Part shown: piece by piece, positions 24,202 through 35,091 of the stretch
Numbering within the stretch: the stretch's first letter is position 1
Layout: each line of letters starts with the position of its first letter
From: Xylogone sp. PMI_703
Lineage: Eukaryota; Ascomycota; Leotiomycetes
NCBI GenBank assembly: GCA_021399445.1
Contig: JAJTUQ010000002.1
Coordinates: 5,766,001 to 5,830,000 of the forward strand
Length of the DNA: 64,000 nt
Direction of reading: 5' to 3'
Made by a program: the position numbers and the translations under genes
The notes under the pieces: model-generated
Told to the model about the DNA's origin: nothing
What the model saw: only the letters and a program-made list of their open reading frames with translations
Databases searched by the model: none

Positions 24202-24947
24202 TGATTCAGGACTCACAAAATGCACACAAATACTAGCATTTGTTGGTCCTCGAGGCTTAAGGGACCAAATTTCTTCTTGCACTGATGATGACTTCTGTAA
24301 AATAAGATTTCGTTTGTATTTTGTGGGCCTCTCGAAGATACTATTCCAGGCAATCCCGAGGACATTTTAAACAATGACATTGTTATTTTCTACGATATGA
24401 GGTGGAGATTAATTTGTCGTACTTGCGTACAACTGTCATATTGATTTTTACCAGTGCTAATAGATCCAAATCAATGGAGATAGCTGTTTTATAGCTAATA
24501 CTAGCCGGGAGCGGGAAAGTGGGAAAGATTTTAATCTTTTCCTCTTCTTTGCGCTGGTGCTGCTCGCTATGCTCCTTGGGGGTGCCAATATTGAACAACA
24601 CTAATAGTCAATATAGCTGCTTTGTAACCTGCAAATACTTTCCAGCTATTACGAGAATTATATGGACTGGACATGGCTGACTGAATGTACGGATTACCAC
24701 CAGCTCAGAAGCCATTAATCTTTAATATTTATGCACTACCGACGCTGCTAAATAGTAGAGTTGTGTCAAGTGGGAAAGTTGCTCCAAGGCGATATCCTCT
24801 CCACACCGAACTCCGGTGTAAGATGCTCAGATTCTAGGCAATCCAAACGATGGATCTGTTGATAAATTTGCTGTTAAAGTTAATATACCCCTAGTATACC
24901 CAAGCCAAATTCCTTTCCCCCAAGGCCAACCAGCCTTCATTATCAAA
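24202..24947. other. Intergenic, about 0.75 kb, glyoxalase promoter
   Basis: Contains a degenerate copy of the island motif at 24757-24775 and CCGAACTCCGG at 24806-24816, which is close to a palindromic CGG-type regulator site. No gene seen. Confidence 0.5.
24757..24775 (+). promoter_or_regulatory. Degenerate island motif, site 4
   Basis: AGAGTTGTGTCAAGTGGGA retains GAGTT and AAGTGGGA but with one or more extra bases between the halves. It lies about 175 bp before the glyoxalase ATG. Confidence 0.3.
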
Positions 24948-25624
24948 ATGGCGTACACAACTCTCAACCCTGGTGACTACGTTGTGGCAGACACATTTAT
25001 AGTTCGGCCAGAGTCGCAAGTCGCTAGAATTAGTATAAATACACTCAATCATACAATGCTGCAAATCAGTGATCCAGGCCGATCTCTACTGTTCTACAGA
25101 GATTTTCTTGGCATGTCTCAAGTTTTTACTTTCAATACTGGACCCTTTACAATATATTATCTTGCCTATCCTTCTGCCGAAGATGCAGTACCAAAAGATC
25201 TCATGTCAAATTTGGGAGCTCGTTCAGGGCTTTTAGAGTTGATTCACGTCCATTCCTCCCAGAGGGGAATTCCAAATAGTGAGACTGCTGGAAAACTAGA
25301 GAAGCAATGGCAGCTTGGATTTGGTCATTTGGGATTTACCACTCCTAACGTATTCGACTTACTCCAAACAGCAGATAGAGAAGGATGGAAAGTGTTGAAA
25401 TGGCCTCATGAGCTTGGAACAGAAGCTTTGAATCTACCAGAGAGTCTACAAAAGTTAGAACTGCATGAAAAGTTTGTAAAACTGTATATGCAAATTGGAT
25501 TTATACAAGATCCCGATGGGTGAGAACCTCTTCAGCTTTTCTATAAAGTATTCCAAGCGTACCGGCTAACTACTGATTTGATAGATATTTCATTGAAATA
25601 GTCCCCACAAGAATTCAAAGATAA
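24948..25624 (+). CDS. Glyoxalase I (lactoylglutathione lyase)
   Basis: Metal-dependent isomerase that converts the hemithioacetal of methylglyoxal and glutathione to S-lactoylglutathione. 203 aa; exons 24948-25519 and 25585-25624. The four metal ligands of a single-domain glyoxalase I are visible: His in LNHTMLQISD, Glu in LLELIH, His in GFGHLGF and Glu in the short second exon (YFIEIVP). YRDFLGM is the usual VOC-fold segment. It is convergent with the MFS transporter gene, with about 106 bp between stop codons. In the island it could detoxify a reactive keto-aldehyde or act on a pathway intermediate; both are inference. Confidence 0.93.
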
Positions 25625-25730
25625 AACTCGAGTGGATTTCAGTTATTTGGCTTATATATGGCAGGATAGAGACCTTGAGTACGTTGCCAGTAAGATCTTG
25701 ACAAGTTTCATGGTTGTTCATAGAAAGTAT

Positions 25731-27591
25731 TCAAAATAAAAGGATCCTTAGTTGTGCCTCTCTAGCACGAAGTCTTTTCCCGAAGATGTAAATAAAGATC
25801 ACACTGCTGTCAATTATTGCCACAAGTGCAGCTAAAATGCAGAATACTGCTATAATGCCATCACGGTCGATCCAAGGAAAGACCGCAAATCCGACACCGA
25901 AGGAGACGAAATTCTTAAAGCCGTTGAAAAGCTAGTCGCTCTGTTAGTTGAAATTCGTGCATATAGCCTTCGGTTTCTTACAATGAGGCAGTCTATCGCA
26001 ATAGGGTAATAGCTATCCAACAAGTAAGGCATCGTTACACTAGGAATTGAAGAGAGCCCGCATCCTACACAGCCAACTCCAATGACTGGAACGATCCAGT
26101 GAAACTGTTTGTGGATGCCTACTCCGAAAAGAACTAACCCAAGTGGTACAATCGTTGCTGGAAATATTACGACTGGTAATCGCATCTCTGGTTCGAAGAC
26201 TCCATTATTCTTCCTGGCGGAGTAATGACTTATATAGTCGTTCATGTGGCCGCCTATAAGTGCCCCAGCCAGATTTCCAATGACGGGAGCAAGGAATACA
26301 AGCCCCTGTGCACTCACCGAGAAGTTATATGGAGGGGCGCCAAGAGAAGAAGGTAGGAGTGATATCAGCACAACAACACTAAAGTTGGAATAATCAGATT
26401 TCAATCTTCAAGTGTGAAAGTTACATACCATGAAACATGAATTGAGAATGCCATAACACCCCAAACCATACTAGGATAAGCCCATAAAGACCATGGACGA
26501 ATGAACGAGGCAAGTAAAGACACATCTCTGTTTATTGGCGACCAAGGCTTCATTTGCTGTAAGAGGGTCTTTTTCTCGGCTGTTTGAGTAGTTGTCTCTA
26601 AAGTTCGACTTCGATCCACTACAGTTTTATCTTCTATTTGTTCTAAGACCTTGCCAGTGGATTTATCAAAGTCTGTTCCTACGCTTTGGCTATCTGCAAA
26701 AGCGACATCCAATGATTTGTGGAGATCACGGCGATACTGTGTTTCGGGCACAAACAGCACGATGAGGATTAGGTTAAAACCAGCTAGAATACTGACCAAC
26801 CAATGATACCAGCGCCAGCCCTTCGATTGGATCAAAAACCCACAGATAACTGGGGCGAAAGAGCTCCCCCAACATAGCCATATGGATTGAACGCCAGCTT
26901 GGGTTCCCCGTTCATGTAAGAAGAAGAGGTCATTTAGGCTGCTCACACTCAGTGGTTCACTTGTTCCAGCTGTCCGCTATCAGTGTCTGCAATCTTAATG
27001 GGGGCAAAAGCTTACCAGCCCAGGTTGCGAGAAGTCTGGCAACCAGAAGGGAGGCAAAGCTCTTCGCAACTGCCGACCATACATTGCAGATAAAGAAAAC
27101 CAACATGCATGCAAGCCAAACTGATCTCTTGCCAAATTTGCTAGCTAATGGGGCAACGCTGAAACACCCCATAGCTTCGCCTAAACCGGTGACTGATATT
27201 AGATATGAAAGTTGACTGATGGGATTTCCAAAATCCTTGTGTAATTCTTCGAATCCTGGTGCTAGTCCGGTGATGCAGAAGTTACAAAGAGCGGAAAATA
27301 ACAGAATGGAGTAAAAGGCAGCAATTCGTTTATAAAGAGGCCAATTCTATATAATCTTCGTTAGTCATATGTTAACAAGAATATATAAGAAACCTTACTA
27401 AGGGGTCGTTCGGATCAGTTTGATCAGGTTGGGGTACAAGAACCATGCCATTTTTTTCTTGAAGATTCCCACCATCTTCTGTATCTCTTAGTTAGCCAGG
27501 TCTCCACTCTTTGGCAATAAGAGAACACACGGCTTATGAGTTGGACTGTGCCGTGAGTATGTTCTATCTCGTGTAGCGCAAGGAGCTTCAT
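25731..27591 (-). CDS. MFS transporter, DHA1-like (multidrug/organic-compound)
   Basis: Proton-coupled transporter of the plasma membrane, 538 aa in six exons: 27591-27531, 27484-27399, 27346-27016, 26969-26429, 26378-25982 and 25931-25731 (1617 nt). The conserved entrance NDPLNWPLYKR precedes helix 1. Then come LCNFCITGLAPGF, GCFSVAPLASKFGKR (motif A-like loop), LVARLLATWAAGTSEPLSV, a central charged loop of about 70 residues (FVPETQYRRDLHKS to PWSPINRD) and a second bundle including NLAGALIGGHMNDY, MPYLLDSYYPIAIDC and WIDRDGIIAVFCILAAL. About 12 helices are expected. The first intron (46 nt) is placed by frame and by the EDGGNLQEKNGMVLVPQP leader. Likely imports the island substrate or exports a product. 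Confidence 0.9.
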
Positions 27592-27981
27592 GTTGTGCTA
27601 AACTTCAGGATTCCAAGCTTGCGTGTCCTATTGAAATAATTGAAAACAGTAGAGTTTCCTCTAGGGTTCCTGTATAAGTTTTGTACAGCATATAAGTGCT
27701 AACGATTTAGTTATTATATACATATATTCTACGCATGTATATATTCTAAGAATGCCAATGCTCTTAGCATCGGAGTCCATAGTGGTGTGGGTGGCTTGAG
27801 GCGAGCTATACCAGAAGTAAATAATCGGCACTAATGGTTATTGAGAAGCATTAGTTCAGGTTATAGTATTTGACATATTGCTTCCAATTAGAAAGACTTT
27901 TGTATCAGCATTATGTTGATTTGTGTTCCATTCTTGGATCTCCATCTATTTCGGTCTCAGTTTTTATCGCACATCTTATCA
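27592..27981. other. Intergenic, about 0.4 kb, MFS promoter and end of SDR gene
   Basis: Holds a strong copy of the island motif. The remainder is AT-rich without ORFs of note. Confidence 0.5.
27770..27785 (+). promoter_or_regulatory. Island promoter motif, site 5 (MFS promoter)
   Basis: TCGGAGTCCATAGTGG agrees with the reference form at 14 of 16 positions and lies about 180 bp upstream of the transporter ATG. Confidence 0.6.
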
Positions 27982-28903
27982 TTAAACAACTTGCGCATCG
28001 TCCCATGCAATTAATTGGCCAGAGAGCTTCTTCGGTATGCCATTCAAAGCTAGTTTAGCAAACGCTGATGCCGGCTGATCAGGACTAAGCAATTTTCCAG
28101 CCTTGTAGAGATTATTCAACCATTGGTACTGCTCAGAAGGCAAACTATTTTCATCTGCCACATTACATTAACCAAGAACTTTATCACTTGCTATTTCACA
28201 TACGTTCTTCTCTGACCTCTTTTTGCATGCCCGTGTTTGCAATACCAGGAGTGATGCAGATACACGATATATCTGGCTCTTCGAGTTTTAAACCAGCACA
28301 AAGGCCATTCATAGCCCTTTTAGAGGAAGCATAAGCTACCCATGCTGGATAAGGGTTCACAGATACCCCGGATGAAGTCATTATTATATTTCCGTTTCGA
28401 CTGCGAAGATGGGGTAGTGCAATTTGGATCTTGCTCCCTCGTCAGCACAAAAGGGGGTCTAGGAGGGGCAGTAAACTTACCGCGTGCAACAATGCAAAGA
28501 AGTTTACATCAAATAGTCTCTTCCAGTCCGACACTTTAGTTTCAGCAATGGTGCCAACAGGTTTTAGGATTCCTGCATTAAGTATGATAACATCTAGGTG
28601 GCCAAAGGTAGAGATTGCGCGTTCTACTGCACATTCATTAACTTCTCTACTACTCACATCTCCAACGAGTACTTCCAAGTATCCTGGATATTTAGAGATA
28701 AGAGGCCATAAATGGGTACCATCAATATCAACCGCCATGATGCGTGCCTGATGTGAAGATAAGAGGGTATTTACAATGGCTAAGCCAATGCCGTTCCCAG
28801 CTCCGGTAATTAATCTTCGAGTATATCATTAGCATTGTCCTAGCGGGTTGGATAAAATTCTGGCTTCAACTTACATTACCCTATCTGACTCCTTAGAAGT
28901 CAT
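27982..28903 (-). CDS. Short-chain dehydrogenase/reductase
   Basis: 253 aa; exons 28903-28875, 28814-28481, 28429-28204 and 28154-27982 (762 nt). The cofactor site is VILITGAGNGIGLAI followed by an acidic MAVDID, which suggests NAD(H). LNAGILKPVG replaces the usual NNAG. The active site is IMTSSG and AYASSKRAMNGL (Tyr and Lys). The C-terminal exon ends SGQLIAWDDAQVV, as in fungal NAD(P)-binding SDRs with a PSEQY/LLSPDQPA tail. It is divergent from the CoA-transferase gene and shares its promoter with it. Probably oxidises or reduces an alcohol/ketone of the island substrate. Confidence 0.91.
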
Positions 28904-29400
28904 GGTTTCACAGACGAGTTAGTCAGTGTCGGCAATTAGCAAAGGCTTTAGTAGAAAGAACAAATAAAAGTAAGATAATAATTCCCTTCTCATCTAATGC
29001 AGTTAAATCAGAAAAGGAAGATGTCTACAGGTCTCAACATAGCAACCATTACTAACTATGTGGCACTGCTGTAGTGAAGGCTATTATTGGGTCCTATTAC
29101 ACGCAAACTAACATAGATTTCACATAATGAAATTTCTATGTCGGAGATTGCTGAGAAGTCTGAATTCACAGATTAATCCCACCTTTCTGAACCTTCGGAG
29201 CAAATTGTGGACCCCGGGGAAGAGCGCGGGAGTCCAAACAAAGCCTAGTTACCATCTGTCTATCTTCTTAGTAACGAGTGCATGCAGCCATTGAGGACTA
29301 AACACAAATATAAAATCAAATCAACCTATGATGCTTTCAAGAATGCTATGATATACAAAAATATTTCGAAGGAGTGTCCATAAGATATAATAGCAGCACC
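28904..29400. other. Bidirectional promoter region, about 0.5 kb
   Basis: Lies between the SDR and the CoA-transferase genes, which start away from each other. It carries one copy of the island motif (29195-29210) roughly in the middle. No ORF. Confidence 0.55.
29195..29210 (+). promoter_or_regulatory. Island promoter motif, site 6
   Basis: TCGGAGCAAATTGTGG keeps both the TCGGAG and GTGG ends. TCCCACCTTTCTGAAC just upstream (29178-29193) resembles the opposite-strand form of the motif. Confidence 0.5.
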
Positions 29401-31366
29401 ATGGCTTCACATAAGGCGGGTAGTCCCGAAGATCCTGTTGTTACTAGCTCTGGCAGCACATATACCTTACAAGCTGAAGCAAAAAGAATCTTTGACCGTC
29501 TTGTAAATGATCCAAAACTAGATTTGCCCGAAGAATCCAGTAAATTAGCATACACAGTCCAATTTGATGGAGATGAGACGCAACCATTCTATCCAGTTCC
29601 CTATAAATGTGCCGAGGCACAAGCAGCTGTCCTGGGTTATGTGGGTCTTCTGGCTAGTACAATATCAAAGATCAGATATGGAGAGGAGGAAGAGGTCAAG
29701 ATTGACGTGTAAGTTTTCCGAAATCTGTTTATCGTGTATATGTACTTACGTATGCGAACTACAGTGCACAAGCAATGTTAAATGGCTTAGGGGCATTGTT
29801 CATTCGTAGCGATGGCGAGTGGCTTTCAGGAAACAAGAAAATGATCGCAGGAGTTCAAAGATGGGACCATGGGCGTACAAGAGAGCTCTATAGGCAACTG
29901 GGTACAAACATTTACAAGACAAAAGATGGTCGATGGTACTCGCTTCATGGTAATATGGACCCTACGCCACTTCTCACAATGCTGGGGCTCCCTCAACATG
30001 ATGATCAGCAGCGATCATGGGGCGATATTTTGAAGTTATACATGGATACGGTGGCAACACTGGACTCGAAGACATTAGACAATTGGAGTAATAATGTCTA
30101 CCGCGTCCCGGGGACGATATGCTATGAGGTTGACGAATTCATGGCAACTGAGCATGTGAGTGAGAACTAGTCACTCCCCGAATCTATGTTAACTCACTAA
30201 TAAACACATTAGGGCCAAGCCATTAAAGATGAACCGCTATACAATCTTATAAAACAGCCATATGCGAAGCAGCCTCCTGTGGATTGGGAACGGCCTGATA
30301 ATGAACAAGAACACCGCCCACTCTCTGGCATAAAAGTCCTAGAATTAGCCCGAGCAATTGCAGCTCCGACAATTGGTCGTGTACTAGCTGCTCTTGGGGC
30401 GACTGTCATACGCGTTAGCAGTAAGGTCAATACGGAACTTCCAATAACGCTTGTTGATGGATGCATCGGCAAAATCAGCGTTGATATTAATTTGAAAACA
30501 TTCGAAGGCCGCAAAAAGTTGATGGAATTAATCATGGATGCAGATGTCTTCATTGACGGCTACAGACCAGCTGTGCTAGAGCATCTAGGATTTGGCCGCG
30601 ATGCAGTGCTTGGCCTAGTCAGTGACCGCAATAAGGGGATCATATATTGCCAGGAGAATTGTTATGGCTGGAAAGGTCCATGGGCGACTCGCCCAGGATG
30701 GGCACAGATTGCAGATACAGTGAGCTACATTTGAGCAAATTCCGGCATGTTTTGACTTAATTCATTAGGTGACAGGTATCGGATTAGGTGTCGGCCGCTT
30801 CAATGGCTTTGAAGAAGCACACATATTCCCAGGGCCGAATTCAGACTATTTGTATGATTTCCCCGCCTATTCCCTCAAGACTTGCTAACTCATCTAGAAC
30901 CGGCCACGCAGGAGCTGCAAGTGTGCTCCACGCACTCATTCTTCGCCATAAGAACGGAGGCTCGTATAATACACAGTGTGCACTTACTATCTCCAATCTA
31001 CACATGTTATCTTATGGGACATACACTGCGGACCAGATCGCAGCTCTCAAAAAACGAAACCCGGAGCTTGTTGGGCACATGAGGCACTATGATGAGATTG
31101 TCTCCCATGGTAAAAACCGCCACTGTGTACGAGGATTTATAGCAGACCGCGGATTCGAAAAGGCAATTAAAAAGGAATACTATGAAGAAATTGATGGAAA
31201 CCCTTGGGGATGGGGCCCATTAAATGTGTGTAACTTGGCCGTTCGGTTTAGTAAGACTAAAACCAATTTCCCCATCGGGGCTTGTCCACCAGGTTATCAC
31301 TTGCCTCAGTGGACGGTCGAAAGGAACACAGACTTCGAACCGCTTCCACCTTACGTAGAGGCTTAA
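29401..31366 (+). CDS. Class III CoA-transferase (CaiB/BaiF family), two-domain fungal type
   Basis: Transfers CoA between carboxylic acids (formyl-CoA transferase / alpha-methylacyl-CoA racemase superfamily). 585 aa in five exons: 29401-29708, 29765-30155, 30213-30719, 30769-30851 and 30898-31366. After a fungal N-terminal half (AQAMLNGLGALFIRSDGEWL, GRWYSLHGNMDPTPLL) comes the core domain: RPLSGIKVLELARAIAAPTI, ALGATVIRV, KISVDINLKTFEGRKKLMEL, ADVFIDGYRPAVLEHLGFG and TGHAGAASVLHALILR. The usual catalytic Asp of bacterial members is expected in the segment after the first core strand; I did not identify it with certainty. It would activate a carboxylate formed by ring opening for beta-oxidation, an inference from the neighbouring DLH and BVMO genes. 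Confidence 0.91.
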
Positions 31367-31517
31367 GAATAACATGGATCGCATATAGTTATTATTCTTG
31401 AAAAGGAAACTGAACCCCTCCTCCATATTCAATTAGATGTATCTAGATGTTAAATACAAAGGACAAGTCAGCACTGTAATAGTAACATGAAAAGTTAGTT
31501 AAATATCAATGATTCTT

Positions 31518-31533
31518 CCACTCGGAACTCCGA
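31518..31533 (-). promoter_or_regulatory. Island promoter motif, site 7 (DLH promoter)
   Basis: CCACTCGGAACTCCGA reads TCGGAGTTCCGAGTGG on the minus strand, 14 of 16 matches to the reference form. It lies about 130 bp before the dienelactone hydrolase ATG. Confidence 0.6.
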
Positions 31534-31661
31534 TTCCTACTAAAACGATTTCAATTCGATCCCCCTAGATACAAAACCCATAACTACGCTGTTCTGTTTG
31601 ACAGTCACCCTAACTTAAAATCCACTGTTACGCATTTTTGAGTAAATCTAGACAATTGACC

Positions 31662-32550
31662 ATGGACTGCTGCAAATTCGGTTCTCTAGCCTCACCAGCA
31701 TATCAACCAAAGGGAGACGTTCAGATAATAGGCGGTATATCTACGTATATCACTCCAGCGACTTCTTCATCGTTGGGGGTCTTAGTTTTTCTACCTGATG
31801 GTTTTGGCTTGGTTCCACATAATTTCATCTTAGCAGACATGTTCGCAGACAAAGGATGGCAAGTGGTAATACCTGATTACTTTGAGGGTATAGTCCGCCA
31901 GAATAGAGAATTGGTCCATAATATTCAACTTGGCTAATAGGAGTTTATAGGTGATCCTATCACCTTACTGTATCTAAAACGCAATGGCCAGATGACAGAA
32001 GAGGAGAGGAGCTTATTGGAGAATTTTGATATTAAAGTCTGGGCCCAAAATCATCCACATGAGAGAGTAGAGAAACTTCTTTCACAGTTCTTACAAAAAC
32101 TCCCACAAACTTTCCCTGCTGCTGCTAAAGGTATTTTTGGAGTTGGATACTGCTTTGGCGGCAAACATGTTCTCCGTCTTGCTTCATCGGCTTTCGTAGC
32201 CGGAGTCGCCTTTCATCCGGTAAAACTCTCCCCTCCTTTAATACATTCTTCTTTCACTTACAGCAAGATATCTTTAGAGTAATGTTGAAATGCCAGATAT
32301 CTCCGGTCCAAAGGCGCCTTTATTCATAGGCTGCGCAGAAAATGATGACATGGTATCACCAACTTTAGCCAGTGATCTCCAAACTGCTTTAGAAATGAGT
32401 GGAAATCAATTTTACATTCACATATATTCTGAAATGCCACATGGGTTTGCTGCTAGACCGGATCACGAAGACTCTGGGATCAGAAAGCAGTTCCACATTG
32501 CTTTCGAGGATGCAGTTAGATTTCTAGATAGTATAACAAATATCAAATAA
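31662..32550 (+). CDS. Dienelactone hydrolase family protein
   Basis: Alpha/beta-hydrolase that opens lactones or enol-lactones. 255 aa; exons 31662-31887, 31951-32219 and 32278-32550 (768 nt). The catalytic triad is visible: Cys in GVGYCFGGKH, Asp in IGCAENDDMV and His in EMPHGFAARPD. SSLGVLVFLPDGFG is the oxyanion-loop strand. Tail to tail with the monooxygenase gene, about 100 bp between stops. A lactone-opening step immediately after a Baeyer-Villiger reaction is a natural pairing, inferred from position. Confidence 0.93.
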
Positions 32551-32648
32551 ATACAGAAGTGTTTCACTACACTGACTTGTAGGGGGGGCAAAATGACTGC
32601 TACTTTCATAGGATGTTTAATTTACTCTATGCTAGTGCTGTAGTGTCC

Positions 32649-34490
32649 TCAGTTTATAAATGCATCTTTGCTTATTTTAGCACTAATCAAAACCCACTCC
32701 TCCCACTTAATCTTCCGCAGCATCAACCAGAAACGTGGGTAGCTCCAAGGCATTGTGTAAGTAATCCACCCTGCATCATTTTTATAGTACGATGTGCAAC
32801 TAGGATCCGCCCATACGAATTTTTGCTGTTTCACTTGCAGTTCCTCATTATAAATTCGTTCGGCTTCCCGGTTCGGATACATTGCATATCTAATACCTGG
32901 ATGGCTACGAGCTTGTTTATCAATTGCTCTTACAGCTTTTGCAGCAAAGTGAGCCTGCAATTTCCAATTGTCTTGTTGTGACGACCATACCGTTGCAGTG
33001 TTTGGGCCGAAACACATGAACATATTAGGGAAGTTGCTTGTCGCCAAACCATAAAGAGCTTCTGGGTGAGTTTTCCATTGCTTCTGAAGATCTATGCCAT
33101 TAATTCCAGTAATCTTGATATGTTCTAAGTGCTGAGCAACATTAAACCCGGTGCCGAAGATAATCACATCGAATGGACGCTCAACCACGGTATCCGTCTT
33201 CTTATCTCTTGAGAGGACACCGGACTTGGTGTATTGCAAAAGCTGATCACGCAGGACGGTACAATTTGGTTTTACAAGCGAGGAATAGAAATTGTCAAGG
33301 CGGAGCGGTCGTTTGCAGTAATCTTTGAGCGCATTAGCAACATGGCTTAGAGATAAGCAAGGAAGCAGACATTTAGAATGGGGCTTTAGAAGTTCTCGTA
33401 GCTCAGGATCCTTAACCTCATGTTCTAGCCAATCTTCTGCCATTTTTGTCATCGTATCATTCTGTTTGGTCATATTGGTTGCAGATAGCATATTCAGCCG
33501 CATCCGCCAGTTCATTCTCTGGCGTACCAAATACGCAAACATAGGAATCCAAGAACACGCGAATCGAAAGAGCCTATGGTATGTCATTAGAATATAAATC
33601 TCCACACATTTCAGGATAGGTTATTACCAAGAATATCTGAAATCATTTCGAGCTACACAAACCGGGGGGTTGCGCATATAGACATGAAGATGGCCAACTT
33701 TATCAATGATCTCAGGAATTATTTGAGCTGCACTTGGTCCACAACCTATAACCGCCACCTTCTTGCCTGTTAGATCATAGTCATGCCGCCAATGAGCCGT
33801 ATGCCATGAGACGCCTTGGAAATTCTCTCGTCCGGGAGTAGTACCAAACTTTGGGCGGTCCAAAGTTCCGACACACTGACTTATGAAGTCCGCAAGCCAA
33901 TGCTCTGTCTCACCTGTAATTCCGTTCTGGACCTGAACGACCCATTTGAAAAGTTCATCGTCCCAGGTACACGACCGTACGAATGATCTGAACCTCGTGC
34001 AACGATCAAGCCCATATTTATGCGCAAAATCCGTATAATATGATTCAATCTGTGGCTGAGTCGCAAAGAAATTCGTGTATTCTATGGTCGAGTCAGCATG
34101 AATTTGCGCCAATTATTCTGGAAGTATACTTTTGCAAACATAGTATGATGTCGTGTAGATCATGGCAGGGACATCACAGGCGCATCCAGGGTACTTATTT
34201 TTATTCCAAACTCCCCCATACCCATCCAGAGCGTCGAATATTTGGATATCCTCATGTTTAAGATGGCCATCTCGTAATAAGATTGTGGCTTGTTGTATGC
34301 CAGAAATTCCAGCTCCGACAATAATGAACCGCTTTTGATGGCTCAGTGGGATGGAATGAGGTTCATCGGCCGGTTCTACTTCCACTTTCTTCGTAAACCC
34401 AGAAAGAGCTCCATAATCTCCCCCATCTATAATGCCCGCAGAGTACGTTTCGTCCGGCTGAGGAGCCGTATGCAGAGTTTCTGTAGCCAT
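32649..34490 (-). CDS. FAD-dependent Baeyer-Villiger-type monooxygenase
   Basis: Class B flavoprotein monooxygenase inserting oxygen next to a ketone to give an ester or lactone, with FAD and NADPH. 579 aa; exons 34490-34130, 34081-33628 and 33573-32649 (1740 nt). FAD motif: FIIVGAGISGIQQAT. NADPH motif: VAVIGCGPSAAQIIPE. The fingerprint between them reads FQGVSWHTAHWRHD, matching FxGxxxHTxxW of BVMOs; the following residue is Arg where Pro or Asp is usual. NKYPGCACDVPAMIYT and a late IIFGTGFNV segment are also typical. C-terminal FPNMFMCFGPNTATVWSS is close to fungal steroid/terpenoid BVMOs. Substrate unknown. Confidence 0.92.
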
Positions 34491-35091
34491 GGTGTTGTTA
34501 TGCGATTAATTCCGGAAATAGAGGATTATCTACAATCAACATAAGATATTGAGCTCTTATCAATTCATGTATATGACGCCCTTCTACTGTTGCACGATCT
34601 AGCTATACCACTTAGCGACATGCTACTATCTTTTCTCGTTTACAAAGATATGCAAGCTCGTACTCAACTCCGAGAAAAACACACCATCAGCTAGCAGGCG
34701 TGGAAACGCCCACAATTCAAGATGTGGTTTCCTATACTCCGAGTTTAGCGCTGTGGGTCAATTGGCTGAAATTGAATTGGAGATTGTGGTGATACTTGAG
34801 CGGGCTTCACTTTCAACGCCTTTCATATTGAGTTCGGAGAAGAATGTGGATTGTGCTACCGGCACCTTGCCCCGTATTTTCGGCGACTGAGACAGTCCCA
34901 GTGCACAACCTACCAAGTCTCTAATATATCTTATCTTCTATGCAATAAAAATGATGCTCCATAGCTTATTATTCGCCAATGCCGATCTATACCTATGCAA
35001 ATACCATATGCATGTGTGAAACCCCTCAGTCTATGCACCATATATAACCTAAATAAGCTACCTCATGACAATTGCCGTTGTAACAGGTATT
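34491..35091. other. Intergenic, about 0.6 kb, BVMO promoter
   Basis: Includes CAACTCCGA at 34665-34673, ACTCCGAG at 34736-34743, CACTTTCAACG at 34808-34818 and a recognisable island motif at 34834-34849. No gene. Confidence 0.5.
34834..34849 (+). promoter_or_regulatory. Island promoter motif, site 8 (BVMO promoter)
   Basis: TCGGAGAAGAATGTGG keeps TCGGAG and GTGG with the same spacing as the reference form. It is about 350 bp upstream of the monooxygenase ATG and surrounded by further CTCCGA half sites. Confidence 0.45.
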
